Notes: a model not told the origin generated them from the sequence alone. Counted from the stretch's first letter, positions 15,801 to 23,273 are shown. The stretch is DNA of 23,408 nt from SVMC01 sp045601345 (GCA_045601345.1 JAZRZL010000022.1:1-23408), one strand, 5' to 3'. Numbers and translations: made by a program.

Positions 15801-16390
15801 CACTGTTTACTTCTCTTGTCTCCATCTCTCTGGGTGCGATTCTGGTAAATAACTTCATCCTGTCCCAGTTTTTGGGCATCTGCCCCTTCATGGGCGTTTC
15901 TCAGAAAACCAGCACCGCACTCGGCATGGGTCTGGCTGTTACTTTTGTTATGGGCATTGCCTCAGCCGTGACCTGGGTTGTGAATAACTACATCCTCATT
16001 CCTCTGGAGCTGCAATATATGCAGACGGTGGCCTTCATTCTGGTCATTGCCGCGCTGGTGCAGTTCGTGGAAATGTTCCTGCAAAAGGCCGTTCCGGCTC
16101 TGTATCAGGCGCTGGGCATTTATCTGCCCCTCATCCCCACCAACTGCGCGGTGCTGGGTGTCGCGCTGCTGAACATTCAGAATAGCTATAATTTCATCGA
16201 ATCTCTGGTCTACGGCATCACCGGCGGTCTTGGTTTTCTGGTGGCCATTTTCCTGTTTGCTTCCGTCCGCGAGCATACCGAGGATGCTGATTGCCCCAAA
16301 TGCTTCCAGGGCTTCCCGATTGCACTGATCTCCGCCGGACTTCTGGCATTGGCTTTCATGGGCTTCTCCGGCATGAGCATTTTCGGTTAA
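15797..16390 (+). CDS. rnfA: Rnf complex subunit RnfA
   Basis: The 197-residue membrane protein shows the RnfA signatures NNFILSQFLGICPFMG near the N-terminus and PLIPTNCAVLGVALLN in the second half. These are inverted-topology counterparts of the RnfE motifs, and their Cys residues are the proposed cluster ligands. About six membrane segments are visible. It overlaps rnfE by an ATGA and is followed by rnfB after 13 bases. Confidence 0.96.
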   Translation: MTLFTSLVSISLGAILVNNFILSQFLGICPFMGVSQKTSTALGMGLAVTFVMGIASAVTWVVNNYILIPLELQYMQTVAFILVIAALVQFVEMFLQKAVPALYQALGIYLPLIPTNCAVLGVALLNIQNSYNFIESLVYGITGGLGFLVAIFLFASVREHTEDADCPKCFQGFPIALISAGLLALAFMGFSGMSIFG

Positions 16391-16403
16391 GGAGGGCAGA
16401 ATC

Positions 16404-17222
16404 ATGACAAATATTCTTTATGCGATTTTTGTATTGGGTGTCATGGGCGCGGTATTTGCGCTGATTCTGGCCATTGCCTCCAAGGTATTCGCTGTGGAGA
16501 CGGATGAGCGCTTAGAGCCGCTTACCGAGTGCCTTCCCGGTGCCAATTGCGGCGGCTGCGGCTATTCCGGCTGCGCGGGCTATGCACAGGCGGTGCTGGA
16601 GGGCAAGGCCAAGATCGGCAAATGCGCCGCTGGCGGCAAGGCCTGTGCCGATGCCATGGCAAAGATCATGGGGCAGGAGCCTGTCGAAATGGAGCGCCAC
16701 GTGGCTATGGTCATGTGCGCCGGTACCGAAGCCCTCCCCAAGGGCCGGTATGAAGGTCTGCGCGACTGCATTTCCGCCTCCCGCATCGCGGGTAAAGGCC
16801 CCCAGATGTGCGAATATGGCTGTCTGGGCTTCGGCAACTGCGTGGCAAAGTGCAAATTCGGTGCGCTTAGCATTGTCAATGGCAGAGCTGTGGTTGACCG
16901 TGAAAAGTGTGCCGGCTGCATGACCTGCATTCTGGTCTGCCCGCGCCACATCATCAAGGCCGTTCCCTATGATGCCACCGTCACCGTCCCGTGCAGCTCC
17001 AAGGCCAAAGGACCTATCGTTCTCAAATCCTGCGGCAACGGCTGCATCGGCTGCATGAAGTGCGTGAAGACCTGCGAAAACGGTGCCATCTCCGTGGTGG
17101 ATGCCCTTGCAACCATCGACTACAAGAAGTGTACCGGCTGCGGCAAATGTGCCGAAGTCTGCCCCCGCCACATCATCCTCGACCTCAACGCCGGCAAGGT
17201 ACAGCCTGCACAGGTGCAGTAA
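16404..17222 (+). CDS. rnfB: Rnf complex subunit RnfB, multi-cluster ferredoxin
   Basis: This 272-residue protein has one N-terminal membrane anchor (about 5-28). A [4Fe-4S] domain with C49, C52, C57 and C74 follows (CLPGANCGGCGYSGC). Four more Cys quartets follow: C136/140/146/150, then C169/172/175/179, C214/217/220/224 and C243/246/249/253. RnfB is regarded as the entry point for electrons from reduced ferredoxin. AAGGAGG precedes the ATG. It closes the operon, as usual in Clostridia, and a terminator follows. Confidence 0.97.
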   Translation: MTNILYAIFVLGVMGAVFALILAIASKVFAVETDERLEPLTECLPGANCGGCGYSGCAGYAQAVLEGKAKIGKCAAGGKACADAMAKIMGQEPVEMERHVAMVMCAGTEALPKGRYEGLRDCISASRIAGKGPQMCEYGCLGFGNCVAKCKFGALSIVNGRAVVDREKCAGCMTCILVCPRHIIKAVPYDATVTVPCSSKAKGPIVLKSCGNGCIGCMKCVKTCENGAISVVDALATIDYKKCTGCGKCAEVCPRHIILDLNAGKVQPAQVQ

Positions 17223-17232
17223 GCTGCAATAC

Positions 17233-17274
17233 AGGGGCGGTTTGGTGTATGGAATCACACACAGAACCGCCCCT
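17233..17274 (+). other. Hairpin just after rnfB
   Basis: AGGGGCGGTT (17233-17242) pairs perfectly with AACCGCCCCT (17265-17274) across a 22-base loop that itself has a GTGT/ACAC match. No T-run follows, so it may protect the mRNA 3' end or assist the stronger terminator 15 bases later. Confidence 0.55.
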
Positions 17275-17288
17275 TGCGATAATTCACT

Positions 17289-17322
17289 ACACCCCTACCA
17301 TCGCGTAGGGGTGTAATTTTTT
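17289..17322 (+). terminator. Rho-independent terminator of the rnf operon
   Basis: A perfect 10-base stem (ACACCCCTAC / GTAGGGGTGT) with a 6-base loop is followed by AATTTTTT (17315-17322). It lies about 65 bases after the rnfB stop. Confidence 0.92.
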
Positions 17323-17346
17323 GATTGGCCGCGTCATGTGGAAGCT

Positions 17347-17393
17347 CGGAAAAGCAAAAAGGCCACCTCTGTTCTCGGACAAAGGTGGCCTTT
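17347..17393 (-). terminator. Minus-strand terminator-like hairpin without a clear gene
   Basis: AAAGGCCACCT (17358-17368) pairs with AGGTGGCCTTT (17383-17393). On the minus strand the stem leads into TTTTTGCTTTT, a classic terminator tail; on the plus strand only three T residues follow. No convincing minus-strand gene lies just upstream of it, so it may be left from a lost gene or end an unannotated RNA. Confidence 0.55.
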
Positions 17394-17458
17394 CAGATGC
17401 CGGTTTGAAATTGTTATATAGGTAGCGGAAAATAAATTCCGATTTCGGAATAAAGGAG

Positions 17459-17695
17459 GTGCTGCCTCTGTCCTTTGGCGAATACCTGAAATGTTCCGGC
17501 GAGCCGAGGGAGCAGGCGCTTCGGGAGGCGTTCATTAAGTTAGCAACTGTGAAAACTTTCGTTTTGGTAACATTGTTCCACAGAGGCCAAGGCTTCCCCT
17601 TTGGGGAAGCTGTCGAACGAAGCGAGACTGATGAGGTTATTGGACGCACTGCCAAAACCGAAAACCTTCCTAATATAGAAAGCACAAAGTCTTAG
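17459..17695 (+). pseudogene. Possible small ORF interrupted by the repeat element
   Basis: AAAGGAGGTG at 17452-17461 is a good ribosome site and is followed by codons for LSFGEYLKCSGEPREQALRE. After about 25 codons the frame runs into the palindromic element at 17532 and the rest (e.g. GFPFGEAVERSETDEVIG) is repeat sequence. The start is unclear: GTG at 17459 overlaps the ribosome site, and the alternatives are CTG. I do not recognise the N-terminal part. It may be the stump of a gene broken by the element, or chance. Confidence 0.2.
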
Positions 17696-17772
17696 AAGAA
17701 AGACCTCATCCGCCGCCTGCGGGCGGCACCTTCCCCAGCGGGGAAGGCAAGGGCTGTTAACTTACTGCCATT
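17532..17772. mobile_element. MITE-like palindromic element 2 (related to element 1, inverted)
   Basis: Read on the minus strand from 17772, it matches element 1 from its left end: GTAAGTTAACAGCCCTTGCC, the CCTTCCCC and GCCGCC hairpins, then TTCTAAGAC and ATTAGGAAGGTTT. It then adds a segment with its own hairpin (GCTTCCCC/GGGGAAGC near 17592-17610) before ending in GCTAACTTAATG, the counterpart of the right end of element 1. It is therefore a longer relative, about 240 bp. No transposase is present. Confidence 0.68.
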
Positions 17773-17774
17773 GG

Positions 17775-17807
17775 GGCGCTTCTGTATCCTTGGGATATAG
17801 AAGCGCC
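17775..17807. terminator. Strong hairpin downstream of the MerR gene
   Basis: A 15-base stem (17775-17789 with 17793-17807, one G-T mismatch) with a 3-base loop lies about 60 bases past the merR stop. No T-run follows on the minus strand, so termination is likely but not certain. Confidence 0.5.
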
Positions 17808-17866
17808 TCCTGTTCTTCTGCAAGCTGCAAAAACCGGAAAAACGTCCCCTATCCTCTAAGCTCTGC

Positions 17867-18595
17867 TCATTTTGCGGTGAAAATTTCAATCGCCTTTGCA
17901 GCAAATTCAGCCGTACCTTTGCCGCCGGCCTTATCTATGTTATCGGTCATTTCGCCGCCGGCGTTATACAGCTGGCCGAGGGAGGCAAGGATAGGGTTGG
18001 TGCAAGTATAGTAGTTGGCAGTGATGTAAGTCTGTAGCTCCCCAATCAGGGACTGAGCGGCAGGGGCGGCGGGATCTTGGCTGCGGCAGTCTCCCAGTCT
18101 GCAAAAGATGTTCATGAGACCTGCTGCGGCTTTTTCGGTGTCTGCGGGGGTGTTGTTTGCGGTTTTTTTCTCAAATTCTGCCCATGCGTCGGTATTGCCC
18201 CAGGTTTTTTTTGCCTCCTGGGTGTAGGCATTCAGCTTGCTTTTATCAAATGCCTGAAAATTCATATAATCTCCTCCTTGTGTCTGCAATTCTCGGGTGA
18301 AGGCAATGAGCCGATCCAGATGCGCCCGCCGCTGCTCCAGAAGGCATCGCTGCTGAGCAAGGACGGTGGCTCGGTCAATATCCGGGCGATCAAGCAACGT
18401 CTTAATCTCCGAGAGAGGAAATTCCAGCTCCCGATACAGAAGAATGCTTTGCAGCCGCCGTAAATTTTCTTCGTCATAGAGCCGGTATCCCGCCTCCGTC
18501 ACCTTCGCGGGAGGCAGCAGATCAATCTGGTCATAATAGTGCAGCGTCCGCACACTCACCCCGGTGCGCCGGGAAACCTCATGAACCGTCAACAT
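17867..18595 (-). CDS. MerR-family regulator with TipAS-like effector domain
   Basis: I place the start at ATG 18595, giving 242 residues, because the MerR domain begins MLTVHEVSRRTGVSVRTLHY and AGAGGTGAT lies just upstream. An in-frame ATG at 18721 would add 42 unrelated residues across the promoter. Residues 1-70 are the winged HTH (YYDQIDLLPPAKVTEAGYRLY), followed by a helical dimerisation segment (75-108). A TipAS-type domain follows from about 111, including WGNTDAWAEFEKK. TipAS domains bind thiopeptide-like antibiotics in known members; the ligand here is unknown. The promoter carries a MerR-style operator, so autoregulation is likely. No obvious drug exporter lies next to it. Confidence 0.9.
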   Translation of the reverse strand: MLTVHEVSRRTGVSVRTLHYYDQIDLLPPAKVTEAGYRLYDEENLRRLQSILLYRELEFPLSEIKTLLDRPDIDRATVLAQQRCLLEQRRAHLDRLIAFTRELQTQGGDYMNFQAFDKSKLNAYTQEAKKTWGNTDAWAEFEKKTANNTPADTEKAAAGLMNIFCRLGDCRSQDPAAPAAQSLIGELQTYITANYYTCTNPILASLGQLYNAGGEMTDNIDKAGGKGTAEFAAKAIEIFTAK

Positions 18596-18615
18596 TGTTA
18601 TCACCTCTGCGGTAA

Positions 18616-18646
18616 AGCATACACTATGACGCAACGTCAGAGTCAA
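18616..18646 (-). promoter_or_regulatory. MerR-type promoter with 19-bp spacer and dyad operator
   Basis: On the minus strand TTGACT (18646-18641) and TATGCT (18621-18616) are 19 bases apart, longer than the usual 17. The spacer holds a dyad CTCTGACG-TTG-CGTCATAG (7 of 8 positions paired, 18642-18624). A stretched spacer with a central dyad is the hallmark of promoters activated by MerR proteins through DNA twisting. Confidence 0.85.
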
Positions 18647-18671
18647 GTATTTTTTCAAACAGTGAAGCATA

Positions 18672-20195
18672 TTAAATACGTCTATAATGTTTAAAATACA
18701 GATCGTCATCCCCCACACCAAAATTATTTATCATAATGACGTGCAATTCACCGCTGATGCCCGGTGAAATATATTTTTTGAGCGGTATATAGGTAATTCC
18801 CTCCGGCTCATCCCTATAGCCGTTAAACTGGAAACGGAAATCATCATACTGGGAAGAGTGATGCATTCTTTGCAGCGGGGTATGATGCTTTAAATCCTCA
18901 ACATTGAAAATAGAGATTCCTCCTTTTTCATTTGCCATATTCCATGCATCGCTGCCCTCGTTTCCGGGGCCATGATAAGGAGAACCGTTCGTCAGATATA
19001 AATGGTTTTCATCGTCAAAGCAGCCGCCCTGCATCCAGCCTCTATTCAGATTTTCTCCGTCTTCATCAGCAAGGGGCACCTCAGCGTAAAAATCTAAGAA
19101 ATGTGGGGATTGTTGCTGAATGGCATGAAGGTCAATGGTATATACCTGTACCATATTCGTTTCGTTGATACCGCCGTCTGCTGTATACAATTTTCCGTCT
19201 TTTGGATTTATGGCAACCCAGCCAATGTTCGTAAAGGCTTTGCCGCTCTTCTTCATATATTGACGTGTAATTTCCTTATGAATATCCTTAGTTGAGAATA
19301 CAGAAATAAAATCATCATTATCGTATGAAACAGGAACAAAAATATAGTCCATATAGTGATCAATATCACCAAAATGGGCACCCTTGATTGTGAACTCGCT
19401 TCGATAAATATTTTTTGCAGCGTTTTCCTTTTTGCAGTCACGATTCAGATCAAAGTCAAGCGGGATTTTCCATAATACCGGCTTCTTCTTTTTTAAGGAC
19501 TGCGTAAAATACCAGAATTCTCCATCGCTGCATACGCCATTCAGCTCCTCGCTCCATCCCGGCTCCCGATCCGATGGATAGTTGCCCAAATATTCGTAAT
19601 GTATCAGCTCCTTACCCGGAGTTAAGGTAGCGCAGGGTTCCTCGTGATCTCTTTTTCTGATCCAGCGGTCAGCTTTAAAATACCATGTCTGACCTGTCAG
19701 CATATTCTCAACAATAATGCTTAACAGATACCAGTCCGGCTTATTTCCAACATTATTATGCTGCACATCCAAAGCATATAGCTCTCCAATATCATCCGGC
19801 ACATCCTTTGGGACAGAGAGGATAAAACAGTCGCAGTTTCCTCTTTCGAATGGATCCAATTGGATAGCGCGCTCATCCACTCTAATAAGCGGCCTGTTCA
19901 GTAGAATCCAATCGGTTATGCTTTTTTCGCCTTTTAGACGGATAGAAACACTGGCATCTGTTCCGGCATCGTCCTTTTGGCTCGTATATACATAAACTCG
20001 ATATTGAGATTTCTTCGGATTTTCCGAATAGCTCCGCTCGTCATAATATGGGAGACAATATGCGCAGCCGTTATAGCCTCTTGAAAGCGCTTCTTCCACA
20101 GTGGAAAACTCTATTTTGTTGTAGGATTTCATCCTGCGAGCGTACATACAGCCTTCCGTATGCAGTTCTTTTGTATTTTTGTTGCCAACAAACAT
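18672..20195 (-). CDS. Unrecognised protein: Cys/His knuckle, PLAT/LH2-like domain, propeller-like C-terminus
   Basis: The 507-residue product has three parts. Residues 1-48 resemble Ada-type metal-binding knuckles: FVGNKNTKELHTEGC, then NGCAYC, with H12, C16, C44 and C47 as possible ligands. Residues 64-182 follow the PLAT/LH2 pattern: YRVYVYTSQKDDAGTDASV, FERGNCDCF, GELYALDVQHNNVGNKPDW and TWYFKADRW. Residues 195-507 contain recurring beta-rich units (GVCSDGEFWYF, IGWVAINPKDGKLYTADGG, GGCFDDENHLYLTNGS, EPEGITYIP) that suggest a propeller. No signal peptide is visible. PLAT domains usually bind lipid or protein partners. AGGAG precedes the ATG. The gene is A+T richer than its neighbours, suggesting transfer. 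Its function is unknown. Confidence 0.8.
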   Translation of the reverse strand: MFVGNKNTKELHTEGCMYARRMKSYNKIEFSTVEEALSRGYNGCAYCLPYYDERSYSENPKKSQYRVYVYTSQKDDAGTDASVSIRLKGEKSITDWILLNRPLIRVDERAIQLDPFERGNCDCFILSVPKDVPDDIGELYALDVQHNNVGNKPDWYLLSIIVENMLTGQTWYFKADRWIRKRDHEEPCATLTPGKELIHYEYLGNYPSDREPGWSEELNGVCSDGEFWYFTQSLKKKKPVLWKIPLDFDLNRDCKKENAAKNIYRSEFTIKGAHFGDIDHYMDYIFVPVSYDNDDFISVFSTKDIHKEITRQYMKKSGKAFTNIGWVAINPKDGKLYTADGGINETNMVQVYTIDLHAIQQQSPHFLDFYAEVPLADEDGENLNRGWMQGGCFDDENHLYLTNGSPYHGPGNEGSDAWNMANEKGGISIFNVEDLKHHTPLQRMHHSSQYDDFRFQFNGYRDEPEGITYIPLKKYISPGISGELHVIMINNFGVGDDDLYFKHYRRI

Positions 20196-20232
20196 TCTAA
20201 TTTCTCCTATTAAAATTTAACATCCTCGGGGG

Positions 20233-20261
20233 TTGAATTCATTGAAATAATCAGGTATGAT
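20233..20261 (+). promoter_or_regulatory. Predicted promoter of the small membrane protein gene
   Basis: TTGAAT (20233-20238) and TATGAT (20256-20261) are 17 bases apart, about 37 bases upstream of the ATG at 20298. I saw no equally clear promoter for the divergent gene in this 102-base gap. Confidence 0.68.
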
Positions 20262-20297
20262 AAAAAGGAACAATAGATAAAAAAAGGAGTGCCGTCT

Positions 20298-20729
20298 ATG
20301 GATACAACCAATGATCTTTTAAAAAAGCAAAACAATATCAATCGCCTCATGGTGTTTTTCCTGCTGGTCATCACGGTAGCCATTCTGATCACCTGCTTCA
20401 TCGTGGCAAAGAACATCGTTGCCCTGCAATACACCATAGCCAAGATTGATGGCATTGTGGATGATCTGGCTGTGGCGACCGATGAGTTGGCTGATGTCAA
20501 CTGGGGCGACATCACGACCGAGCTGGAGACGGTCTCCAAAGACCTGTCCACTGTAGACTGGCTGGCGCTGAGCGAGGATGTGAGCGACACTGCGGTGCAG
20601 GCACAGGAGAGCCTCAAGGTTGCCGGAGAGGCTATCACCGATCTGGATATTCCCTCTCTGAATTCTGCCATCCGGGATTTGCAGACCGTCATTGAACCGC
20701 TGGCTAAGGTGGTCGGCAAATTCGGCTAA
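20298..20729 (+). CDS. Small single-pass membrane protein, function unknown
   Basis: I start at ATG 20298 (143 residues) because AAAAAGGAG ends 8 bases before it; the GTG at 20289 overlaps that site. Residues of about 18-42 (MVFFLLVITVAILITCFIVA) form one membrane helix. The rest is an acidic, helix-prone tail with heptad-like spacing: LQYTIAKIDGIVDDLAVATD, ITTELETVSKDLSTVDW and LNSAIRDLQTVIEPLAKV. It looks like a membrane-anchored coiled coil, somewhat like DUF948 or chemoreceptor stalks, but I cannot place it in a family. A hairpin follows the stop. Confidence 0.8.
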   Translation: MDTTNDLLKKQNNINRLMVFFLLVITVAILITCFIVAKNIVALQYTIAKIDGIVDDLAVATDELADVNWGDITTELETVSKDLSTVDWLALSEDVSDTAVQAQESLKVAGEAITDLDIPSLNSAIRDLQTVIEPLAKVVGKFG

Positions 20730-20735
20730 GTCAAG

Positions 20736-20769
20736 AGCGCCCTGACCGCTATTGCGCGGTCAGGGTGCT
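20736..20769. terminator. Shared hairpin terminator between the small membrane protein gene and pta
   Basis: A 14-base stem (AGCGCCCTGACCGC at 20736-20749, partner 20756-20769, one G-T pair) with a 6-base loop lies between convergent genes. The plus side continues TTAACTATTTTGG. The minus-side tail is less T-rich. It likely serves both genes. Confidence 0.7.
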
Positions 20770-20783
20770 TAACTATTTTGGGT

Positions 20784-21794
20784 TTATGCCATACCTGCGG
20801 TAATGATTGCCATTTTGTAGACCTCCTCGGCGTTGCAGCCGCGGGAGAGGTCGTTGATGGGGGCATTCAGGCCTTGCAGGATGGGGCCATAGGCGTAGAA
20901 GCCGCCCAGACGCTGGGCAATCTTGTAGCCAATGTTGCCCGCTTCAATGCAGGGGAAGATGAAGGTATTAGCATAACCAGCAACACAGCTGCCGGGGAAC
21001 TTGAGCTGACCTACGACGGGAGAGACAGCAGCATCGAACTGCATTTCGCCGTCAATGGCAAGCTCGGGTGCCATTTCCTTGGCAACGACCGTCGCATCAT
21101 GGCTGAGCTGGACGGTAGCACCCTTGCCGGAGCCTTTGGTGGAGAAGGAGAGCATAGCAACCTTGGGTTCAATGCCGAAGAATTCCGCAGTGCGGGCACT
21201 TTCGATAGCAACCTCGGCCAGCTTCTGTGCGGCGGTAAAGGTCACATTGCCTTCCTTATCGACGGAATCTTCGTAAGAGATATTGATCGCGCAGTCACCC
21301 ATGCAATACTTTTCCGGACCCTCGGCGGTTTCGCGGTAGAGGATCATCGCGGAGGATACCAGATGGGCACCCTTGCGGGTCTTGACCAGCTGGAGCGCAG
21401 GACGGACGGTATCGGCGGTGGAGTAGGTCGCGCCGCCCAGAAGCGCATCGGCCTTGCCCTGCTTGACGAGCATGGTACCGAAGTAGTTGCCCTTCTTGAG
21501 AAGGTCAGCGCACTGCTCCTCGGTCATCTTGCCCTTGCGCAGAGCAACCATTTCCTGCACCATGGCATCCATCTCGGGATAGGTGGCAGGGTCGAGAACC
21601 GTAGCCTTTTCCACGGCAAAGCCGCCTGCGGCGGCAGCCTGGGCAACCTCGTCCACATTGCCGACCAAAATGACATCCATCAGGTCATCCTTAATCAGAC
21701 GGTCAGCGGCTTCGAGAATACGGGCATCGGTGCCCTCGGTGAATACGATGGTACGGCGGGTAGCCTTTAAAGCATCAAGAAGCTTGGTAAACAT
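20784..21794 (-). CDS. pta: Phosphate acetyltransferase
   Basis: The 336-residue protein is a standard-length Pta. It starts MFTKLLDALKATRRTIVFTE at ATG 21794, with GGGAGG 7 bases upstream; the open frame extends further up but without a ribosome site. Family motifs are GGATYSTADTVRPALQLVKT (120-139), SSAMILYRE, SFSTKGSGKG (216-225) and VVGQLKFPGSC. It interconverts acetyl-CoA plus phosphate with acetyl phosphate plus CoA. With acetate kinase this yields ATP and acetate; ackA is not next to it here. Confidence 0.97.
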   Translation of the reverse strand: MFTKLLDALKATRRTIVFTEGTDARILEAADRLIKDDLMDVILVGNVDEVAQAAAAGGFAVEKATVLDPATYPEMDAMVQEMVALRKGKMTEEQCADLLKKGNYFGTMLVKQGKADALLGGATYSTADTVRPALQLVKTRKGAHLVSSAMILYRETAEGPEKYCMGDCAINISYEDSVDKEGNVTFTAAQKLAEVAIESARTAEFFGIEPKVAMLSFSTKGSGKGATVQLSHDATVVAKEMAPELAIDGEMQFDAAVSPVVGQLKFPGSCVAGYANTFIFPCIEAGNIGYKIAQRLGGFYAYGPILQGLNAPINDLSRGCNAEEVYKMAIITAGMA

Positions 21795-21830
21795 AGTATA
21801 TCCTCCCAATTTTATTATTTCGCACGATAT

Positions 21831-21859
21831 ATTATACATCCTTTTTCCCCTATTCACAA
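21831..21859 (-). promoter_or_regulatory. Promoter of pta
   Basis: On the minus strand TTGTGA (21859-21854) and a perfect TATAAT (21836-21831) are 17 bases apart, giving a leader of about 30 nt. Confidence 0.78.
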
Positions 21860-21885
21860 GGGAAAAAATAAAAAACAACACATTC

Positions 21886-21914
21886 TTGCAATGCTATGCC
21901 GGATGGTATAGAAT
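21886..21914 (+). promoter_or_regulatory. Predicted promoter of cca
   Basis: TTGCAA (21886-21891) and TAGAAT (21909-21914) are spaced by 17 bases, about 30 bases before the GTG start. It is back-to-back with the pta promoter. Confidence 0.6.
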
Positions 21915-21945
21915 AAGAGGGAAAAAGTGTACAGGAGGTGTGGGC

Positions 21946-23265
21946 GTGACAGAGAAGGGAAATTGGGTCTTATCGCGGCTGGAGGATGCAGGCTATGCAG
22001 CCTATTATGTCGGTGGCTGTGTGCGTGATCGACTGATGGGCATAGAGCCGCATGACTACGATATTACCACCTCGGCACTTCCTGCGGAGGTGGAGGCCGT
22101 CTTTGCGGATTGCCACCTGATTGAAACCGGGTTGCAGCATGGCACCGTCACTCTCCTTCTGGACGGGGAACCCTTTGAAATCACAACTTTCCGCGTGGAG
22201 ACGGCCTATTCCGATCACCGCCATCCTGACGCAGTTTCCTTTACCCGTACCCTGCGGGATGATCTCTCCCGCCGGGATTTTACCATGAATGCCATTGCCA
22301 TGGACAAAAACGGTGCGCTTTCGGACCCCTTCGATGGGGCGCGGGATATTGCCAATGGCATTCTGCGCTGTGTAGGAAATCCCATGCAGCGATTTGAGGA
22401 GGATGCCCTGCGCATTCTGCGTACACTGCGGTTTTCTTCGGTGCTGGGCTTTTCTATGGAAGAGAAAACCCATGCGGCGATTTTTGCCAAAAAGGACTTA
22501 TTGCTTCATGTAAGCTGTGAGCGAATTTTCGCTGAATTGAATAAGCTCCTTTGCGGCGCGAATGCTGGGCGGATTCTTCAGGACGATTTTGATGTTATTG
22601 CTACCGTGCTTCCCGAGCTTGCACCAATGAAGGGCTTCGACCAGCGGAACTATCACCACATCTATGACGTTCTGGAGCACACCGCCCGGGTGGTAGATGC
22701 AGTGCCGCAGGAGAAGGCGCTCCGATGGGCAGCGCTTTTCCATGATGCGGGGAAACCTGCCGTATTTTCTACCGATGCAAATGGGGTTGGCCATTTCTAC
22801 GGCCATGCTGAAGTCAGCCGCACCCTTGCCGCCGCGGCACTTCACCGTTTGCGTTGTGACAATGCCACGCTGACCATGACAGATCTGCTGATTTGCCACC
22901 ACGATACTCCCATCGAATGTACCCCGAAGTCGGTACGCCGCGCTCTGGGTAAGCTCTCTCCTGAGGGCTTCCATGCCCTGATGCAGCTCAAACGTGCCGA
23001 TAATCTGGCGCAAAGTCCCGAATTTCGTGGCCGCCAGCAGGAAATTGATGCCATAGAGCAGCTGGCCGAGCAAATTCAGGCAGAGGCGCAGTGCTTCCGC
23101 CTAAAAGATCTGGCTATCAACGGCCATGACCTTATTGCCATCGGCTATTTCCCCGGAAAAGAACTCGGCACGGTTCTTCAAGCCCTCTTTGATGCTGTCC
23201 TCTCCGACCGTCTGCCAAATGACCGGGAGGCGCTGCTGGATGCAGCTAAAAACCGTTTCCAGTGA
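21946..23265 (+). CDS. cca: CCA tRNA nucleotidyltransferase with HD domain
   Basis: I choose GTG 21946 (439 residues) because AGGAGG lies 7 bases upstream and the protein then begins as the family does. The upstream frame crosses the pta region and is not credible. The class II head has YYVGGCVRDRLMG (20-32), the metal-binding pair D37/D39 (HDYDI) and the nucleotide-recognition region LSRRDFTMNAIAMD (107-120). An RNA-binding middle section follows, with RFEEDALRILRTLRFS. The HD domain has LFHDAGKP, His266 and Asp267. The enzyme adds or repairs the CCA end of tRNAs; the HD part gives phosphohydrolase activity in some relatives. It is monocistronic. Confidence 0.95.
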   Translation: MTEKGNWVLSRLEDAGYAAYYVGGCVRDRLMGIEPHDYDITTSALPAEVEAVFADCHLIETGLQHGTVTLLLDGEPFEITTFRVETAYSDHRHPDAVSFTRTLRDDLSRRDFTMNAIAMDKNGALSDPFDGARDIANGILRCVGNPMQRFEEDALRILRTLRFSSVLGFSMEEKTHAAIFAKKDLLLHVSCERIFAELNKLLCGANAGRILQDDFDVIATVLPELAPMKGFDQRNYHHIYDVLEHTARVVDAVPQEKALRWAALFHDAGKPAVFSTDANGVGHFYGHAEVSRTLAAAALHRLRCDNATLTMTDLLICHHDTPIECTPKSVRRALGKLSPEGFHALMQLKRADNLAQSPEFRGRQQEIDAIEQLAEQIQAEAQCFRLKDLAINGHDLIAIGYFPGKELGTVLQALFDAVLSDRLPNDREALLDAAKNRFQ

Positions 23266-23273
23266 CATAAGGG

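Noticed and set aside
14484..15803. A 439-codon minus-strand frame opposite rnfD-rnfG-rnfE
   Set aside because: It covers three certain genes on the other strand, and its product is rich in His, Asn, Gly and Ala, typical of antisense frames.
17287..17695. Minus-strand ORF of 132 codons across the repeat region
   Set aside because: It runs through the MITE-like element and two terminator hairpins, and lacks a ribosome site.
21583..21945. 5' extension of the cca frame into pta
   Set aside because: The extension overlaps pta and both promoters; a strong AGGAGG site and the family-type N-terminus support the GTG at 21946.
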